Shown here piece by piece: positions 60,791 to 64,000 of a stretch of 64,000 bases of DNA (positions are counted from its first letter, which is position 1; every line of letters begins with the position of its first letter). The notes beneath the pieces were generated by a model. It was not told the DNA's origin and made no database searches. It saw only the letters and a program-made list of their open reading frames with translations. This DNA is from Aedoeadaptatus coli (GTDB lineage Bacteria > Bacillota > Clostridia > Tissierellales > Peptoniphilaceae), in the NCBI RefSeq assembly GCF_900343085.1, contig NZ_OPYI01000001.1:177795-241794 (forward strand), in the 5' to 3' direction. Position numbers and translations under genes: made by a program.

Positions 60791-60814
60791 AAAGAGGCGA
60801 AAGCCTCTTTTTTT
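60791..60814 (+). terminator. Terminator after argS
   Basis: AAAGAGGC pairs perfectly with GCCTCTTT around GAAA, running into a T tract. The next gene's ribosome binding site follows directly. Confidence 0.88.
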
Positions 60815-60825
60815 ATGGAGGAAGA

Positions 60826-62481
60826 ATGAACCCTTTACTCGTCGCCCTAAACGCCAGCTACGTCCACACGAATTTGGCCGTGCGCCTTCTTAAGGAATCC
60901 ACGAAACGGCCCGTGGACCTTCTGGAAATGACCATTAACGAATCGAAAGACGTGATGATGCAGAAAATCCTGCGGGAACGTCCCGACGCGATTCTCTATT
61001 CCGCCTACATTTGGAATTGGACGCAGATCGAAACCATTGGCCGCTATATAAAAAAGGCCTTTCCCGAGATCAAACAATACGTCGGCGGCCCGGAAGTCAC
61101 CTACGATAGCTTGGAGCGCATGGAAGAGGCGGCGTGGATCGACGGCATCTTGCGCGGCGAAGGCGAGGATAGCTTCGACGATTTTTTGGCCTACCTTGCC
61201 GGTGAAGCCGAAGCGGAGGCGGTGGCGGGTCTGGTGTATCGCTCCGGCGATAAAATTCAGGCGAGTCCTATGACGGTGCCCTTGGCCATGGACGGTCTTC
61301 CCGCGGGCTACGAAGAGGAAGACTTGAATCACCGCATCGCCTATTACGAATCCATGCGCGGCTGCCCCTACCACTGCAGCTACTGCCTGTCTTCCGAAGA
61401 CGATGTGGTTCGCTACCGAAGCGTGGAAGAAATCAAAGCCCATATGCGCCGCATTTTCCGGACGGGAACGAAGCTGGTGAAATTTGTGGACCGCTCCTTT
61501 CACATTCGTCCCGCTCGCACGAAAGAGATCCTGCGCTTTTTCATCGACGAGGCACCGGAGGGCATGTGCATCCATTTTGAAATGAACTTGGAACACATGA
61601 CCCCCGATGTGGCTGAATTGATCAACGAAGCGCCGGCGGGCCTCTTTCAAATCGAGGCGGGAATCCAATCGGTGAACCCGGAAGTAAACCGTCGCATCCA
61701 CCGGAGCACGGATCTGGACAAAATGAAGCGGGCCATGGCCATGATCGACCGGGACAAAGTCCACATCCACGTGGATCTCATCGTCGGCCTTCCGGGAGAA
61801 GACATGGAAAGCTTTCTTCAGGGCTTTGACCGCGTGGTGCCCCTCGGTGCTAAAAAGGTTCAAATCGGCTTTTTGAAACTGCTCCGCGGCACGGAGCTGC
61901 GCCGTCGAGCCGAGGAATTTCACATCGTCTACGACGATCAGCCGCCCTACGAGGTGATCCGCACCGACGTCCTTCGGGCAAGTGAAGTCCTTTTACTGAA
62001 AAACTTCGCCACCATTGTGGAAAATTACTACGACGAAGACGCCTTTCTCGCCGTAAAATCCGAAGTCAAAAAGCGTGGCATGCGCCCGTCGGAATTTTAC
62101 ATGGCCATGGCCCGGGAGCTGGAAAAGAACATTCACCGAATGCCTCTGAAAAATCGCGAGGGAAAATACCGCTTCCTCTACGGCTTTTTAGAAGAATCGG
62201 GCCTGTCGGATGAGGCCATGTACTCGGCTTTGAAAGAAGATTTCTATTTTGCGGAGAATCGCTACATCGGCGGCGTCCTGCCCGTGGAGGATCCGGAAGC
62301 GGACCGTCAGGTCGTGGTGGAATTTTTGAAAAACCACCTGGACTTCGTTCCCGCAGGCGATCCCCTCAAGGCATCGAAGCACGTGCGCGGCATTTACCTG
62401 CCGGGGCGCGTGCGCTACATTTACTACGAAAACGGAAAATATAAAGACCACAGAGATGAAAGGAAGGACCATGGACAGTAA
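60826..62481 (+). CDS. B12-binding-domain radical SAM protein (DUF4080 type)
   Basis: 551 residues. The N-terminal 130 residues are a cobalamin-binding-like fold (VALNASYVHTNLAVRLLK, YVGGPEVTYD, GEGEDSFDDFL). The radical SAM cluster motif is Cys180-x3-Cys184-x2-Cys187 in RGCPYHCSYC. FQIEAGIQSVNPEVNRRIHR and VDLIVGLPGEDMESF are typical of the barrel that follows. The last 170 residues match the DUF4080 tail (RTDVLRASEVLLLKNFATIVENYYD). Substrate unknown; members may bind cobalamin without the full DxHxxG motif. GGAGGAAG precedes the ATG. It overlaps the TPR gene by 11 bp. Confidence 0.88.
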   Translation: MNPLLVALNASYVHTNLAVRLLKESTKRPVDLLEMTINESKDVMMQKILRERPDAILYSAYIWNWTQIETIGRYIKKAFPEIKQYVGGPEVTYDSLERMEEAAWIDGILRGEGEDSFDDFLAYLAGEAEAEAVAGLVYRSGDKIQASPMTVPLAMDGLPAGYEEEDLNHRIAYYESMRGCPYHCSYCLSSEDDVVRYRSVEEIKAHMRRIFRTGTKLVKFVDRSFHIRPARTKEILRFFIDEAPEGMCIHFEMNLEHMTPDVAELINEAPAGLFQIEAGIQSVNPEVNRRIHRSTDLDKMKRAMAMIDRDKVHIHVDLIVGLPGEDMESFLQGFDRVVPLGAKKVQIGFLKLLRGTELRRRAEEFHIVYDDQPPYEVIRTDVLRASEVLLLKNFATIVENYYDEDAFLAVKSEVKKRGMRPSEFYMAMARELEKNIHRMPLKNREGKYRFLYGFLEESGLSDEAMYSALKEDFYFAENRYIGGVLPVEDPEADRQVVVEFLKNHLDFVPAGDPLKASKHVRGIYLPGRVRYIYYENGKYKDHRDERKDHGQ

Positions 62482-63571
62482 GAAATACCTAAGGGACTGG
62501 TACGACGCCATCGGCTTCTTGGAACAAATTCCCGGCCGCGAGAAAATACTGAACGGCGCGCCCATTCCCATGTTGCAAAAAGATTTGGTTCGCGAAATCA
62601 AGGCGCAGCGCGGCGACGGCACCATGGACTACCGCCACATTTTTACCGCCATGTGCGTCCTCGTCGCCTTGGATCCGGATTTTCCCTACGCCGACGTGTA
62701 CTTGGAATTTTTAAAAGAAAATCGAGACGACGCCATTCGCGCCATCGACCGGCAGTTGGCCCTTGCCCTGAAACAGGAAGAGACTGAATTCGCCTATTTA
62801 ATGGCGCGGGCCAAAGAATGTATACGGGGAAACGTGACTGATCGCCTGGAGACCACCTATGCCATGGAAGGCATCTACAACAAAAACTGGGGACAGGGCG
62901 AGGACTTAAGCGATCTGTTAAAAGAAATCACCGATCGCTACGAATCCGTCATCGACGACGAACCGAACTGCGCCGAAGCCTACGGGGCATTGGGGCGGCT
63001 ATTCGAAGCGCAGGCCCTCTACATCAAGGCGAAGTTTTACGACGAAAAGGCCCTGGCCCTCGCCGAAGACGATCTATTGAAAGAACAAATGCGCATGGCA
63101 CTTGAGCGGGTAGAAGAGCCGGCGGCCATCGACGGGGCGAAGACCTATTTGCACTACGGAAAATACGAAGAGGCCATCGCCGCCATTCAATCCCTGGATT
63201 CCAAGTACACCGAACCCGCGCAGTGCGCACACATTCTGGGCATGGCCTATTACGGATTGAGGGACACGGACAAAGCCATCGCCTTTCTCGAAGACGCGAC
63301 ATCCCACGGCGACGACGGTGAAATCGAAAATGACTTGGCCATCGCCCTGGCCGCCGCGGGAAGAGAAGAGGAAGCTCTGGATGTTCTATCAAGTCTTCTG
63401 GACAAAGAAAACGACAATCGCACCGCCCTTATGAACCGAGGCATCCTCTATTACAGAGAAGAAAAGTTTTCCGAAGCGCTGAACGACTTCGAAAAAGCCT
63501 ACCGCCTCGCCTCCGATCCCGACCTGTGGGCCCTGATTGAGCAGACGAGAGAGCTGGCGGAAAGAGCGTAA
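62471..63571 (+). CDS. TPR-repeat protein
   Basis: 366 residues, cytoplasmic, no signal peptide. After a helical N-terminal part (about 1-150), repeats of 34 residues appear: PNCAEAYGALGRLFEAQALYIKAKFYDEKALAL, AKTYLHYGKYEEAIAAIQSLDSKY, AHILGMAYYGLRDTDKAIAFLEDAT and RTALMNRGILYYREEKFSEALNDFEKAYRLA. These bind partner proteins; no enzyme motif is seen. Overlap with the radical SAM gene suggests a joint role. GGAAGGACC precedes the ATG at 62471. Confidence 0.85.
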   Translation: MDSKKYLRDWYDAIGFLEQIPGREKILNGAPIPMLQKDLVREIKAQRGDGTMDYRHIFTAMCVLVALDPDFPYADVYLEFLKENRDDAIRAIDRQLALALKQEETEFAYLMARAKECIRGNVTDRLETTYAMEGIYNKNWGQGEDLSDLLKEITDRYESVIDDEPNCAEAYGALGRLFEAQALYIKAKFYDEKALALAEDDLLKEQMRMALERVEEPAAIDGAKTYLHYGKYEEAIAAIQSLDSKYTEPAQCAHILGMAYYGLRDTDKAIAFLEDATSHGDDGEIENDLAIALAAAGREEEALDVLSSLLDKENDNRTALMNRGILYYREEKFSEALNDFEKAYRLASDPDLWALIEQTRELAERA

Positions 63572-63601
63572 AGGAAGAGATAAACGGAAGTAAAATTCGT
63601 G

Positions 63602-63630
63602 TTGACAAGAAATAGGGACCTGCGTATAAT
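63602..63630 (+). promoter_or_regulatory. rRNA promoter P1
   Basis: TTGACA at 63602-63607, 17-bp spacer, TATAAT at 63625-63630: exact consensus at both boxes. Confidence 0.92.
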
Positions 63631-63685
63631 AATACTTACCTATTTGAGCGAACGCACTCGCGAGAGAAAAAGTTCAAAAAATAGG

Positions 63686-63715
63686 TTGACAAAAGTCACC
63701 ATCACATGGTAAACT
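63686..63715 (+). promoter_or_regulatory. rRNA promoter P2
   Basis: TTGACA at 63686-63691, 18-bp spacer, TAAACT at 63710-63715 with an upstream TG (extended -10). Confidence 0.85.
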
Positions 63716-63772
63716 ATACAAGTTGTCACGTGAGGTAAGTCAAAAAACTTTTTACAAAGATTTAAAAAGTGC

Positions 63773-63801
63773 TTGACAAAACGTCCTCTGCGGGATATAC
63801 T
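63773..63801 (+). promoter_or_regulatory. rRNA promoter P3
   Basis: TTGACA at 63773-63778, 17-bp spacer, TATACT at 63796-63801. The rest of the 360-bp gap (to 63931) is rRNA leader with no gene. Confidence 0.9.
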
Positions 63802-63931
63802 GAATAAGCTGTTTCGTAAGACACAGCGCTGAACCAAGTTAATTAAATGGTATAAGAGATTAAACCATAACACATCTATAAGCTTAAAGCGGAACACAGT
63901 CAGTGGATCCGAGCTAAGCAAACTCAAAGTT

Positions 63932-64000
63932 TTTATTGAGAGTTTGATCCTGGCTCAGGACGAACGCTGGCGGCGCGCCTAACACATGCAAGTCGAGCGA
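63932..64000 (+). rRNA. 16S rRNA, 5' end (cut by window edge)
   Basis: AGAGTTTGATCCTGGCTCAG starts at 63939, the universal position 8-27 stretch, followed by GACGAACGCTGGCGGC and AACACATGCAAGTCGAGCGA. The mature end is estimated at 63932 by counting back seven bases. Only about 69 bases are inside the window. Confidence 0.97.

Noticed and set aside
1..64000. CRISPR arrays, prophage genes, replication origin
   Set aside because: Reading through, I saw no regularly spaced repeats, no phage structural or integrase genes apart from the IS remnants, and no dnaA-box cluster.

Overview
The window looks like chromosomal DNA of a Bacillota (Firmicutes) bacterium with fairly GC-rich coding regions. 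Pointers are two T-box leaders, mutS2, the amaP/DUF2273/Asp23 operon, a class B sortase, MazF, hslO, DUF4364 and DUF4330 genes, and canonical sigma-A promoters. The gene set and protein style suggest an anaerobic coccus of the Peptoniphilaceae (Tissierellia). That placement is inference only; the first 69 bases or so of a 16S rRNA at the right edge would settle it.

Layout. 0-2.4 kb: tyrS (cut by the left edge) with a compact T-box leader, then an AcpS-NnrD fusion and a mazF toxin gene without a visible antitoxin. 2.5-10.7 kb: a secreted protein of unknown function, then a tightly overlapping block for cell-wall-linked polysaccharide (GT4 glycosyltransferase, DUF4330, a membrane protein, an O-antigen-ligase-like polymerase/ligase, csaB pyruvyltransferase, a WecG/TagA glycosyltransferase), followed by transketolase and an FMN-binding lipoprotein. 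10.7-17.8 kb: an AT-richer accessory island with a histidine kinase, a response regulator, an anchored protein of unknown function, two ABC-2-like membrane proteins and an ABC ATPase. It is bordered by decayed IS3-family remnants and sits in what looks like the loop of a split transcription terminator. 17.9-21.5 kb, minus strand: an ABC exporter operon (ATPase, large extracellular protein, MacB-like permease). 21.6-32 kb: larB, 5-formyl-THF cyclo-ligase, ftsE-ftsX-M23 hydrolase-S41 protease (cell-wall hydrolysis control), and uvrB-uvrA. 32-35.5 kb: an amino-acid ABC importer preceded by an odd 33-codon reading frame, and sortase B. 35.5-37.6 kb: murC and rpsD on the minus strand. 37.7-43 kb: an MtaD-like deaminase, trpS, and valS with a T-box. 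43-50 kb: the amaP-DUF2273-Asp23 stress operon, small housekeeping genes, hpt, a CPBP protease, a sirtuin, a methyltransferase, hslO, and tRNA-Phe, tRNA-Gly and tRNA-Cys. 50.4-63.6 kb: pheST, a zapA with a long coiled coil, a U32 protein, mutS2, argS, a radical SAM protein and a TPR protein. 63.6-64 kb: three tandem rRNA promoters and the 5' end of 16S rRNA.

Most of the window is core genome. The strongest candidates for something undescribed are (1) the island, with its two promoters sharing a 14-bp element at identical distance from the -10 box and its insertion into a terminator hairpin, (2) the very short tyrosine T-box, (3) the AcpS-NnrD fusion, and (4) the small reading frame ahead of the amino-acid importer. 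No CRISPR array, prophage or replication origin was seen.
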